This document shows positions 37,603-45,809 of a stretch of 64,000 nucleotides of DNA, piece after piece. A program made the position numbers and the translations under genes. Each line of letters starts with the position of its first letter. Positions within the stretch are counted from its first letter, which is position 1. The notes beneath the pieces were generated by a model, which had not been told where the DNA came from, did not search any database, and worked only from the letters and a program-made list of their open reading frames with translations. The DNA comes from Nocardioides mangrovi (GTDB taxonomy: Bacteria; Actinomycetota; Actinomycetes; Propionibacteriales; Nocardioidaceae). The stretch is taken from contig NZ_JAIQZJ010000001.1 of assembly GCF_020073815.1 (NCBI RefSeq), forward strand, positions 1-64,000. Reading direction: 5' to 3'.

Positions 37603-38132
37603 GCGAGGCCCAGCTTCCACTCGCCCAGCACCCGGCAGTCGTGGTTGGCGTAGCGGTGCAGCCGGACCCGGTCCGCGCGGCAGTGAGCAGGCAGGACCGG
37701 CCCGAGCGCCGCGCGGACCCACGCCTCGTCGATCTCGCCGGTCCGCTGCTCGACGGTGAGGTGCGGCGTGGGCTCCGGGAAGGCGCCGCCGTACGGCGGG
37801 CACTGGGGGAAGGCCGCCACCAGCCGCCGGGTCAGCTCGCGGAAGGAGGAGTCCGGCTCGGGCAGCAGGTGGAGGATGCCGTCGGCGAACTCACCGAAGC
37901 GGTCCAGCTCGAAGTCGAACGCCGGGACCTCGGCGGCGACGGCGGCGACCCGGTCGAGGTCGGCGGGCGCCGGGTCGTCCAGGAACGGGCCGAGCACGGT
38001 GACGTGCGCGTGCACGAAGTCCGGGTCGGTGGAGAGGAAGGACGCGTCGTGGTGGGCCGTCCGCTCGCGGACGAACGGCTCGAGCTCGGGGACCGGCACC
38101 AGGAGGACGGTGTGCCCGGACGGGTGCCCCAT
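37599..38132 (-). CDS. 2H phosphoesterase / 2'-5' RNA ligase-like protein inside the cob operon
   Basis: 177 residues. Two H-x-T-x motifs, HVTVLGPF (about 43-50) and HLTVEQ (about 123-128), define the 2H phosphoesterase fold that acts on cyclic or 2'-5' phosphodiesters. No other domain. It overlaps cobQ by 4 nt and cobF by 1 nt, so it is locked in the cobalamin operon. No cobalamin step is known for this fold. A missing alpha-ribazole phosphatase in the window makes a role in nucleotide-loop chemistry conceivable, but this is speculation; chance inclusion is equally possible. Confidence 0.88.
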   Translation of the reverse strand: MGHPSGHTVLLVPVPELEPFVRERTAHHDASFLSTDPDFVHAHVTVLGPFLDDPAPADLDRVAAVAAEVPAFDFELDRFGEFADGILHLLPEPDSSFRELTRRLVAAFPQCPPYGGAFPEPTPHLTVEQRTGEIDEAWVRAALGPVLPAHCRADRVRLHRYANHDCRVLGEWKLGLA

Positions 38133-38917
38133 CAGAGCATCCGCCGCAGCAGGAAGATGTCCATCACCCAGCCGACCGACTCGCGCAACCGTTCGCGCGC
38201 GGCGTCCACCTCGGGCAGCACGTCGCCGACCCGGCCGGAGACCAGCTCCTCGTGCGGCGTCCCGAGGTTGCCGCCCCACCAGATCGTCCAGTCGCTGAGG
38301 TCCATCTGCGGGGAGGTCAGCTCGATCACCCGGTTGAGCATCACGACGACGTTGTCCTGGTGCTGCTCGACGGCCTCCATCAGCCGCCGGCCACTGGTGA
38401 CGTGCAGCGCCTGGCCGACCTCGTGGAGCACGATCCGGTGCCGGGCGGCGAGGAGCTGGATGCTCGAGATGCCGGGGACGACGTCGACCTCCAGGTCCAT
38501 CCGCTCGGCCAGCGCGTCGAGGATCCGGATCGTCGAGTCGTAGAAGGCCGGATCGCCCCAGACCAGGAAGCCCGCCACGCCCTCGTGGCCGTCGAGCGCC
38601 TCGGCGTACGCCGCCCGCCGGGCCTCGTGCCACTGCGCCACGACCGCGTCGTACTGCTCCTGCGTGGCGGTGCGGTCGGGCCGGCGCTCGCGCTCGGGGT
38701 CGTCGACCCGGACGATCACCGGCGGGGCGTCGAGGTGCCGGTCGAGCAGCCGCTCGCGGGCGTGCACGAGCGGGTCGGGCATGCCGCCGCGTCCGGACTT
38801 GTCGGTGACGACGAAGTAGTCGACCTCGCGCAGGGCGCGGACGGCCTCGAGCGTCACCTGGTCGGGGTCGCCCGGGCCGACCCCGATGACCCGGACCCGC
38901 TTCGCTCCCTCAACCAC
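38132..38917 (-). CDS. cobF: Precorrin-6A synthase (deacetylating) CobF
   Basis: 261 residues, tetrapyrrole methylase fold. Methylates C-1 of precorrin-5 with loss of acetate; a marker of the aerobic pathway. VRVIGVGPGDPDQVTLEAV at the N-terminus, FLVWGDPAFYDSTIRI (about 117-132), VVPGISSIQLLAARH and the C-terminal SVGWVMDIFLLRR are typical. GTG start overlapping cobN's end by 8 nt. Confidence 0.95.
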   Translation of the reverse strand: MVEGAKRVRVIGVGPGDPDQVTLEAVRALREVDYFVVTDKSGRGGMPDPLVHARERLLDRHLDAPPVIVRVDDPERERRPDRTATQEQYDAVVAQWHEARRAAYAEALDGHEGVAGFLVWGDPAFYDSTIRILDALAERMDLEVDVVPGISSIQLLAARHRIVLHEVGQALHVTSGRRLMEAVEQHQDNVVVMLNRVIELTSPQMDLSDWTIWWGGNLGTPHEELVSGRVGDVLPEVDAARERLRESVGWVMDIFLLRRML

Positions 38918-41900
38918 GGGGGGTCCGGTCCTCGAGCTCGCCCTCGAGGTCGAGGTAGACCTGCTGCATGGCAGCCATGATGTCGGGATCCGGCGACTCC
39001 CACAGCCCCCGGTCCGCCGCCTCGTGCAGCCGCTCGACGATGCCGCGCAGCGCCCACGGGTTGGAGCGGGTCATGAAGTCGCGGTTGGTCTCGTCGAGGA
39101 CGTACTCCTTGGCCAGCGACTCGTACATCCAGTCGTGCACCACACCCGCGGTGGCGTCGAAGCCGTAGAGGTAGTCGACGGTCGCGGCCAGCTCGAACGC
39201 GCCCTTGTAGCCGTGCCGCTGCATCGCGCCGATCCACCGCGGGTTCACGACCCGCGCCCGGAAGACGCGTGCGGTCTCCTCCGACAGGGTGCGGGTCCGG
39301 ATCGCGTCGGGGGAGGTGGAGTCGCCGACGTACGCCTTCGGGTCCGCGCCGGTGAGCGCGCGCACGGTGGCGACCATGCCGCCGTGGTACTGGAAGTAGT
39401 CGTCGGAGTCGGCGATGTCGTGCTCGCGGCTGTCGACGTTCTTGGCGGCGACCTTGATCCGGCGGTACGCCGAGCGCATGTCGTCGGCGGCCGGCGCGCC
39501 GTCGAGCCCGCGACCGTAGGCGAAGCCGCCCCACGCCGTGTAGACCTCGGCCAGGTCGGCGTCGTCGCGCCAGCTGCCGGACTCGATCGCCTGCAGGATG
39601 CCCGCGCCGTACGAGCCCGGCTTGCTGCCGAAGATCCGCGTGGTCGCGCGGCGGGCGTCGCCGTGCTCGGCGAGATCGGCCGCCGTGTGGGCGCGCACGT
39701 AGTTGGCGTCGTCGGGCTCGTCGAGCGCGGCCACCAGCTGCACGGCGTCGTCGAGCATCGCGACCACGTGCGGGAAGGCGTCGCGGAAGAAGCCCGAGAT
39801 CCGCACCGTGACGTCGATGCGCGGCCGGCCGAGCTCGTCGAGGGGCACGACCCGCAGGTCGCTGACGCGGCGCGACATCTCGTCCCACTCGGGCCGGACA
39901 CCGAGCAGGGCGAGCACCTCGGCCACGTCGTCACCGGAGGTGCGCATCGCCGAGGTGCCCCACACCGAGAGGCCGACCGAGGACGGGTAGTCGCCGGTCT
40001 CCTCCAGGTAGCGCTGGAGCAGCGAGTCCGCCATCGCCTGACCGGTCTCCCAGGCCAGCCGGCTCGGCACCGCGCGCGGGTCGACGGTGTAGAAGTTGCG
40101 GCCGGTCGGCAGCACGTTGACCAGGCCGCGGAGGGGCGACCCGGAGGGACCGGCCGGCACGAAGCCGCCGTCCAGGGCGTGCAGCACCATGCCCATCTCG
40201 TCCGTCGTACGACGGAGTCGCGGGACGACCTGCTCGGCCGCGAAGCGCAGCACGCGCTGGACCTCCGGGTCGTCGTGGACCGCCTCCGCGGCGGCGGGGT
40301 CCCAGTCGGCGGCCTCCATACGGTGCACCAGCTCGCGCGCCTGCTGCTCGATCTCGTCGACGGCGCTCAGCGCCTCGCCGTCCTTGAGGCCGAGCGCGGC
40401 GCGCAGGCCGGGGACCGCGTTGCCGACGCCGCCCCAGACCTGGGTCGCGCGCAGGATCGCGAGCACCAGGTTGACCCGTGCCTCGCCCTCCGGGGGAGCG
40501 CCCAGCACGTGCAGGCCGTCGCGGATCTGGGCGTCCTTGATCTCGCAGAGCCAGCCGTCGACGTGCAGCAGGAAGTCGTCGAAGTCGTCGTCCTCGGGAC
40601 GCTCGTCGAGGCCCAGGTCGCGGTGCATCTCGGCGGCGTGCATGAGCTGCCAGATCTCGCCGCGGACCGCCGGCAGCTTGGCGGGGTCCATCGCGGCGAT
40701 GTTGGCGTGCTCGTCGAGCAGCTGCTCGAGCCGCGCGATGTCGCCGTACGCCTCCGCGCGCGCCATCGGCGGGACCAGGTGGTCGACGATCGTGGCGTGC
40801 GCGCGGCGTTTGGCCTGCGCGCCCTCGCCCGGGTCGTTGACGAGGAACGGGTAGATCAGCGGCAGGCTGCCGAGCGCCGCGTCGGTGCCGCAGGACGCCG
40901 ACAAGGCGGCGTTCTTGCCGGGCAGCCACTCGAGCGAGCCGTGCTTGCCGAGGTGCACGACCGCATGGGCGCCGAAGCCGTGCTCGAGCCAGCGGTAGGC
41001 GCCCAGATAGTGGTGCGAGGGCGCGAGATCGGGGTCGTGGTAGATCGCGACCGGGTTCTCGCCGAATCCGCGGGGCGGCTGGATCAGGATGACCACGTTG
41101 CCCGCGCGCAGGGTGGCGAGCACGAGCTCGTTGCTGTCGTTGACGAAGAGCTTCCCGGGAGCCGCGCCCCACGCCTCGGTCATCGCGTCCCGCAGGGCGG
41201 CGGGCAGGTCGGCGGTCCAGGCGGCGTACTGCTCCGCGGTGATCCGCACGTGCGCCTCGGTGAGGTGGGCGTCGGTCAGCCACTCCTCGTCCTGGCCGCC
41301 GGCGTCGATCAGCGCGTGGATCAGGGCGTCGCCGGCCTCGGTGTCGTCGGGGAGGTCGAGCATCGGCAGGCCGCCGACGTCGTACCCCTCCTCGCGCATC
41401 CGGCGCAGCAGCCGGATCGCGGAGACGGGGGTGTCCAGGCCGACGGCGTTGCCGATGCGGGCGTGCTTGGTCGGGTACGCCGAGAGCACGAGTGCGATCC
41501 GCTTGTCGGCGTTGTCGACGTGGCGCAGACGCGCGTGGTTGACCGCGATCCGGGCCACCCGGGCACTGCGCTCGGGGTCGGCGACGTAGTGGGGCAGTCC
41601 GTCGGCGTCGATCTCCTTGAAGGAGAACGGCGCGGTGATGACCCGGCCGTCGAACTCGGGGATCGCGATCTGGGTCGCCGAGTCGAGCGGGCTCACGCCG
41701 TCGTCGGAGGCCTCCCACTCCGCGCGGCTGCTGGTGAGGCACAGGCCCTGCAGGACGGGGATGTCGAGGGCGGCCATCCGCTCGACGTCCCAGGCCTCGT
41801 CGTCCTCACCCGCGCTGGCGCCGGCGGGGACGCTGCCGCCGGCCGCGAGCACGGTCACGACGAGGGCGTCGAGGGTGCCGAGCGCGTCGTACAGCTCGTC

Positions 41901-42488
41901 GGGCGCGGCGCGCAGGCTGCCCGCGAAGACCGGTACGCCGACCGCCTCACCGGTCGCATCGATCGCATCGCAGAGCGCGTGCGCGAAGGCGTGGTTGCCG
42001 CTGATCTCGTGGGCGCGGTAGTAGAGGACGCCCACTCGGGGAAGCTCGCCGGTCGAGGAGGACGCGCCAGCCATGCCCCACTGCGGCAGGGTCACGGGCG
42101 GGTCGAAGCCCTCACCTGTCAGCAGGACCGTGTCCGAGAGGAAGGCGTGCAGCTGGGCGAGGTTGGCCGGCCCGCCCTCGGCGAGGTAGCGGTGCGCCTC
42201 GGCCGCCGTACCGACCGGGACGCTGGAGAGCTCCATCAGCCGGGCGTCGGGCTGCTGCTCGCCCCCGAGCACCACGACCGGCATCCCGGTCTCCCGGATC
42301 CGGGTGAAGCCCGAGCAGAGGTCCTCCGGAGAGCCGAGGATCCGGCCGACGACGAGGTCGCACCCCTCGATGATCTCGGCCATGGACTGGTGCCCCGGCC
42401 GGGACGGATTGGCGACCACGTAGTCGGCGCCGCTGGCGCGTGCCGAGAGCAGGTCGGTGTCAGAGGTGGAGAGCAGCGCGATGCGCAC
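38910..42488 (-). CDS. cobN: Cobaltochelatase subunit CobN
   Basis: 1192 residues, the large porphyrin-binding subunit that inserts cobalt into hydrogenobyrinate a,c-diamide, related to ChlH. Recognisable segments: VVLSAYPTKHARIGNAVGLDTP (about 330), AVVHLGKHGSLEWLPGK with the conserved His (about 500), GTSAMRTSGDDVAEVLALLGV, ISGFFRDAFPHVV and the C-terminal DETNRDFMTRSNPWALRGIVERL. GTG 42488 has GAGGAGGA upstream. First gene of the minus-strand operon under riboswitch 4; partner ATPase is the ChlI/D fusion at 25268-27250. Confidence 0.96.
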   Translation of the reverse strand: MRIALLSTSDTDLLSARASGADYVVANPSRPGHQSMAEIIEGCDLVVGRILGSPEDLCSGFTRIRETGMPVVVLGGEQQPDARLMELSSVPVGTAAEAHRYLAEGGPANLAQLHAFLSDTVLLTGEGFDPPVTLPQWGMAGASSSTGELPRVGVLYYRAHEISGNHAFAHALCDAIDATGEAVGVPVFAGSLRAAPDELYDALGTLDALVVTVLAAGGSVPAGASAGEDDEAWDVERMAALDIPVLQGLCLTSSRAEWEASDDGVSPLDSATQIAIPEFDGRVITAPFSFKEIDADGLPHYVADPERSARVARIAVNHARLRHVDNADKRIALVLSAYPTKHARIGNAVGLDTPVSAIRLLRRMREEGYDVGGLPMLDLPDDTEAGDALIHALIDAGGQDEEWLTDAHLTEAHVRITAEQYAAWTADLPAALRDAMTEAWGAAPGKLFVNDSNELVLATLRAGNVVILIQPPRGFGENPVAIYHDPDLAPSHHYLGAYRWLEHGFGAHAVVHLGKHGSLEWLPGKNAALSASCGTDAALGSLPLIYPFLVNDPGEGAQAKRRAHATIVDHLVPPMARAEAYGDIARLEQLLDEHANIAAMDPAKLPAVRGEIWQLMHAAEMHRDLGLDERPEDDDFDDFLLHVDGWLCEIKDAQIRDGLHVLGAPPEGEARVNLVLAILRATQVWGGVGNAVPGLRAALGLKDGEALSAVDEIEQQARELVHRMEAADWDPAAAEAVHDDPEVQRVLRFAAEQVVPRLRRTTDEMGMVLHALDGGFVPAGPSGSPLRGLVNVLPTGRNFYTVDPRAVPSRLAWETGQAMADSLLQRYLEETGDYPSSVGLSVWGTSAMRTSGDDVAEVLALLGVRPEWDEMSRRVSDLRVVPLDELGRPRIDVTVRISGFFRDAFPHVVAMLDDAVQLVAALDEPDDANYVRAHTAADLAEHGDARRATTRIFGSKPGSYGAGILQAIESGSWRDDADLAEVYTAWGGFAYGRGLDGAPAADDMRSAYRRIKVAAKNVDSREHDIADSDDYFQYHGGMVATVRALTGADPKAYVGDSTSPDAIRTRTLSEETARVFRARVVNPRWIGAMQRHGYKGAFELAATVDYLYGFDATAGVVHDWMYESLAKEYVLDETNRDFMTRSNPWALRGIVERLHEAADRGLWESPDPDIMAAMQQVYLDLEGELEDRTPRG

Positions 42489-42529
42489 AGGGGTTTCCTC
42501 CTCGGGGTTCTCGCCCCGTCGAACGGTCG

Positions 42530-42652
42530 GATCACCCGCGGCCAGTGTCTGGCTGCGCCCGGCCTCGTCGGAAGGTCCGGCCGGACGTCACAGTGGCGGA
42601 ACCGCCCCGGACTCTCACCGGGTTCCTGCGCCACGGGCGTGCCCGCAGCCTA
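42530..42652 (-). promoter_or_regulatory. Cobalamin riboswitch 4, upstream of cobN
   Basis: On the minus strand: a -10 TAGGCT (42652-42647), AGGAACCCGGTGAGAGTCC (42627-42609), GGTTCCGCCACTGTGAC, and the AGCCAGACACTGGCC box (about 42555-42540). Between it and cobN lies a CGGGG...CCCCG hairpin next to the GAGGAGGA ribosome site, a likely expression platform. Confidence 0.93.
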
Positions 42653-42697
42653 GCGGGGTCCGGGCGAACGGTGACGCGCGAGCCACCTTTCGACCTT

Positions 42698-42715
42698 CCT
42701 AGGTTGCTAGCATGC
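42698..42715 (+). promoter_or_regulatory. Cluster of 6-bp palindromes at the RHH gene promoter
   Basis: CCTAGG (42698-42703), GCTAGC (42706-42711) and GCATGC (42710-42715) lie next to each other directly before the ATG at 42720. TAGCAT (42708-42713) could be a -10 that places transcription start at or near the ATG, giving a leaderless message. RHH proteins usually bind such short symmetric sites in their own promoter; the assignment is inference. Confidence 0.35.
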
Positions 42716-42719
42716 GTTC

Positions 42720-42872
42720 ATGTCGGATCGACCTCCGAAGGTCCAGTTCAACGTCTACCTCCCGCCTGACCTGGTGCGAGCGGTGAAGCACCGGGCGGTG
42801 GACGAGGAGAGCTCGCTGTCGGCCCTCGTGGAGCAGGCCCTGGTCGCCTACCTCGCGGAGGGCGACCGATGA
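42720..42872 (+). CDS. Small ribbon-helix-helix (CopG-like) protein
   Basis: 50 residues: [20 protein letters not shown], then [20 protein letters not shown]. The first part is a beta-strand followed by a helix, the second the C-terminal helix of an RHH DNA-binding fold, as in CopG/Arc or antitoxins. No toxin-like gene follows; the ATG of a VOC-family gene overlaps its stop (ATGA), so the pair is coupled. Divergent from the cobN riboswitch region. No Shine-Dalgarno sequence is visible. Confidence 0.8.
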   Translation: MSDRPPKVQFNVYLPPDLVRAVKHRAVDEESSLSALVEQALVAYLAEGDR

Positions 42873-43590
42873 CGATCCCGCCACTGACCGTCAGGCCGGT
42901 CGTGCACACCGCCCACCTGCCGGTGTGGATGGCCACGCTGCAGGCGCTGGGTGCCGCCACCATCAGCGACGACCCAATGTGGACAGAGCTGCAGCTGGGC
43001 AGAGGGCGGGTCACCCTGACCGAGCTCAATCGCGACGCCGTCGAGGGAGAGGTGTCGCTGGGCTTCGAGACACCCGATCTCGCGGCGTACGCCGCGCGTG
43101 TTCGACCTCCGGCCGGCATGGTGCTCGAGCCCTTCCGCACCGAGGGCTTCGAGTCCCTGCGCGTCGTCGGTCGCGATGGGCTCGAGTTCCTCATCGACCA
43201 GACCCTCGGTGGTGGTGGCAATTCCGTCGGGTCGCCGGCGGTCTCGGTCCACGCCATGTGGATCACGCCCGATGTCGAGCGCGCGGCAGAGGACTTGAAG
43301 GCGCTCGGACTGCGCCGCCGGCTCAGCCAGGGCAGCGGTCGGGTCGTCGACATGCAGGCGGGCGAAGGCGACGTGCTGGTGCACATCAGTGATGGTGGAC
43401 CCGTCGATGTCGACCTCGCCCTGGACGTGCTCGACATCGAGTCGGCCCATCACGCCTTGCTGAACGCGCAGATCACCCACGACGTGATCGACGAGACCCA
43501 CGTCGCACGCTCCAGCTGCCGATGCCGGGTGAGCGGAGTCTCTGGATCGTGCAGGAGGACGCCGATCCCGTGGGCGCGATCCTGTACTGA
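42869..43590 (+). pseudogene. VOC (glyoxalase/bleomycin resistance fold) protein, frameshifted near its end
   Basis: Two VOC half-domains: residues 1-110 (PVVHTAHLPVWMATLQALGA; LIDQTLGG) and 125-215 (VHAMWITPDVERAAEDLKALG). In the annotated frame the tail is nonsense (ARSSCRCRVSGV...) and runs to a stop at 43673-43675. One base added near 43501-43503 (CAC-GTCGC to CACGGTCGC) restores HGRTLQLPMPGERSLWIVQED and a natural end ILY at TGA 43588-43590, typical of VOC proteins. So a 1-nt deletion is likely, real or from sequencing. Function unknown; coupled to the RHH gene. Confidence 0.7.
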
Positions 43591-43671
43591 CCGGCTGGCC
43601 GTGATGGAGGCGTCGAAAGATGACCGCAACCGTGGGGTAATGGCAGGCGAGTGCGATTGCGTAAGTCGATC

Positions 43672-44127
43672 GTGAGCCCAGTGATCTGGGTGCCGGGCGG
43701 AAGCGTTCGCACCTGTTCATGTATCTGACCAGCGATGTTTGACGGACACCACGAAGTCGGCGAGCTCGACGTTCTCGGCATCGAGCGTTCCACCGAGAAC
43801 TGGCGGAACCTTGAACGACAGCACCTGACCATCACGCGGTACCAACGCGGCCGCCTCGGCCGCCTGAACCAAGCCGACCATCAGGTACTCGTCCTGTACC
43901 CGGGGATCGTTGATGTCTGCCTGGAGAGCGGCCGCATCGGACCAGACCTGATCCAGGCGCCCGCCAACCACGTCCAAGAACCAGAACGAGCCATCCCGTG
44001 CCTGCAAGAACACGTCGCCGAAGACATTGGTCAGCACCGGTGTCATCTCAGCGAGGCGGTCCAGCCACGTCCAGGACGAGAGTGCGTCAGCGTACTGATC
44101 GGCACGGAAACGTCGGATCAGCTCCAT
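43672..44127 (-). pseudogene. DUF1851-like protein, frameshifted
   Basis: The intact frame is 43717-44127 (136 residues, MELIRRFRADQYADALS), with NVFGDVFLQARDGSFWFLDV and VPPVLGGTLDAENVELADF as in DUF1851 proteins (Tdi1-type immunity C-terminal fold). It then ends abruptly KHRWSDT. Moving frame at about 43736 gives IAGQIHEQVRTLPPGTQI, the usual family ending. A 2-nt loss in CACATC explains it. No stop follows until 43473, so the true 3' end is lost or altered. Lower GC than its neighbours; likely acquired and decaying. The intergenic gap 43591-43671 shows nothing else. Confidence 0.65.
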
Positions 44128-44208
44128 GTCGCCACCCTAGGCGGCTCCCGCTCATCGGCGAGTCCACCGCCAATGCGCAGATGGCATGTGGTGTAGCGAG
44201 ATCCCGGT

Positions 44209-45459
44209 CTATTGGCGTCGGTGGAAGGTGACCGATCCGCTGGGGTGGTGGTTCATGTCGTAGCCGGTGTCGTGGGCTCTCATGTGGTGCCAGTGGCACA
44301 GCCCGATGGCGTTGGCGAGGTCGGTGGGTCCGCCCTTGGACCACTCGACGACGTGGTGAGCGTGCAGGCCGTTCGTGCGGTCGCAGCCCTCGGTCGCGCA
44401 CTGGCCCTGCTGCTTGATGGCGATCGCGATGCGTTGGGCCTTGGAGTGCAGCCGTTGCTCGCGGCCCAGGTCCAACACTTCGGACTTGCCGTTCATGACC
44501 ACGGGGAGGATCCCGGCCTCGCACGCCAGCTGCCGGGCGAGCGCGGGGCTGATGCGGTCGCCGGTGTCGAGGATGGTCCCGGACTGCTCGAGCCGCCCCA
44601 GCAGCGACTCCTCGGAGATGGTCACGAGGAGCGTGGCGTTGAGGCCGCCGAGCTTGGGGAGCTTGTTCTTCGGGAACCGCATCAGGAGCTCGTAGAACGC
44701 CTGCCCCTGAGCCTCGGGACCCGTGCTGTCGGCGGTCAGGTGGCCGGTGCCGGCGCCCTTGGTGGCGTTCTGGTGCTTGGCGGCCATCACCGCGGCCAGG
44801 ATCTTCCGCAACGCGGCGCCGCCGAGGTGCGGCATCTTGAATGCCCCACAGGTGGAGCCGTCGCCGTCGTCCCAGACCTTGAGGTACATCGCCCGCGCTG
44901 CGGCCTGTTCCTGGCGTTCGAGGATCTCGGCCTCGCGGGCGTCGGCGCCATCGGGGTCGATGACCTCCCAGAGTCGCTTCCCGAGCCGGTTGAGCGCTTT
45001 GGCGTCGTGCTCGGCCGCGAGATCGAGCAGGTGCCGCTCCGCCGTGTCGTGGTGCTCGTCGGGGATGGTGTCGACCCAGCGGAGGATCACCGCCGCCTGC
45101 TCGGGACAGATCACGGCGGCCGCGAGTGCCTCACGGGTGAGGGGGTGACGCTGCAGGTCCTGGCCGAGCCTCACCATCCGGTGCATCGCCGGGCGGGTCT
45201 GCTTCGTCTCGTGCGCGAGCCAGGCCGCGGTCGAGGCGGCTCCGCGGTCCTGGCCGACCTGCTGCTCGTCGGCATGCGCGGCCACGCGGCCCTTGAGCTC
45301 GGTGACCTGGGCCTCGAGACGGGTGAGCTCGACGAGGGCGTCGCCGGCTTCGGTGTCGCTCATCGACCAGACCGGAGTGTCCGCGATCGAGGTCAGATCA
45401 TGGCGGGCGTGCGCGACCGCCACCGACACTCGGTGGGTGGGAGTCGCGGTCGTTGCCAT
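44209..45459 (-). CDS. DUF222 / HNH endonuclease protein (13E12 repeat family)
   Basis: 416 residues. DUF222 domain (about 30-340) then a C-terminal HNH nuclease: CATEGCDRTNGLHAHHVVEW (about 360-379), Asn in ANAIGLCHWHH and the zinc-type Cys pair. The family is present in many copies in actinobacterial genomes (REP13E12 in mycobacteria); its biology is poorly known. ATG 45459 starts MATTATPTHRVS; a weak GTGAAG precedes it. The 20-bp box 27 nt upstream is the same as at 126-145, and palindromic repeats lie behind it. Confidence 0.9.
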   Translation of the reverse strand: MATTATPTHRVSVAVAHARHDLTSIADTPVWSMSDTEAGDALVELTRLEAQVTELKGRVAAHADEQQVGQDRGAASTAAWLAHETKQTRPAMHRMVRLGQDLQRHPLTREALAAAVICPEQAAVILRWVDTIPDEHHDTAERHLLDLAAEHDAKALNRLGKRLWEVIDPDGADAREAEILERQEQAAARAMYLKVWDDGDGSTCGAFKMPHLGGAALRKILAAVMAAKHQNATKGAGTGHLTADSTGPEAQGQAFYELLMRFPKNKLPKLGGLNATLLVTISEESLLGRLEQSGTILDTGDRISPALARQLACEAGILPVVMNGKSEVLDLGREQRLHSKAQRIAIAIKQQGQCATEGCDRTNGLHAHHVVEWSKGGPTDLANAIGLCHWHHMRAHDTGYDMNHHPSGSVTFHRRQ

Positions 45460-45485
45460 GTCTTCACTCAAGCACTGGCCACCGA

Positions 45486-45505
45486 CACTGAGATGCTCAG
45501 AACCC
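45486..45505. repeat. 20-bp box upstream of the HNH gene, second copy
   Basis: CACTGAGATGCTCAGAACCC, identical to 126-145. It lies 27 nt upstream of the HNH start, in its presumed promoter or 5' leader. Confidence 0.7.
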
Positions 45506-45575
45506 TTGTCTTGAACGGGATGTGGACAACTTTCGAAGATTTCTTTCCGACCGATCTGCGGTCCCGCTGCGGGGT

Positions 45576-45621
45576 GGTGGTTTCGAGGCTCGTCGCTGGC
45601 GCTCCTCACACCTCAACCACC
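45576..45621 (+). repeat. Palindromic repeat core, complete copy
   Basis: GGTGGTTTCGAGGCTC at the left and CCTCAACCACC at the right, with GGTGGTT/AACCACC as the terminal arms. Same orientation as the copies at 323, 29232 and 45757. It lies in the 350-nt gap between the HNH and LysR genes; that gap holds only this repeat, the 20-bp box and the 156-bp unit. Confidence 0.8.
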
Positions 45622-45646
45622 GTGTGCAGCCGACCGTGCGCCGGCC

Positions 45647-45802
45647 GCCTGCTTCGACCGCAGGTCGGCGTCGTCCCGATAGGTGCGAACACTGGCGCCG
45701 ACGGGAGGACGCCAACAGTCGGATCCCAGGACACCAGGCGCTAGTTGGCCTTCCGGGGTTTCGAGGCTCAGGCGCCAGAGCGCCTTCGCACCTCAACCAG
45801 CG
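45647..45802 (+). repeat. 156-bp interspersed repeat unit, copy B
   Basis: Near-identical to 211-366 from GCCTGCT through CCTCAACCAGCG. Contains the imperfect GGCGTCGTCCCG/CGGGAGGACGCC inverted repeat and the palindromic core (45757-45798). Ends 7 nt before the LysR stop, so it may provide that gene's terminator. Confidence 0.8.
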
Positions 45803-45809
45803 AGACGTC

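Noticed and set aside
38886-42653. 1255-codon open frame antisense to cobN
   Set aside because: Same reason: the minus strand encodes full-length CobN, and the plus-strand frame has no recognisable domain.
42720-43590. RHH plus next gene as a toxin-antitoxin pair
   Set aside because: The second gene is a VOC-fold protein, not a known toxin fold.
44209-45802. HNH gene plus repeats as an insertion sequence or prophage
   Set aside because: No transposase, terminal inverted repeats with target duplication, integrase or phage genes are visible; DUF222/HNH is a dispersed chromosomal family.
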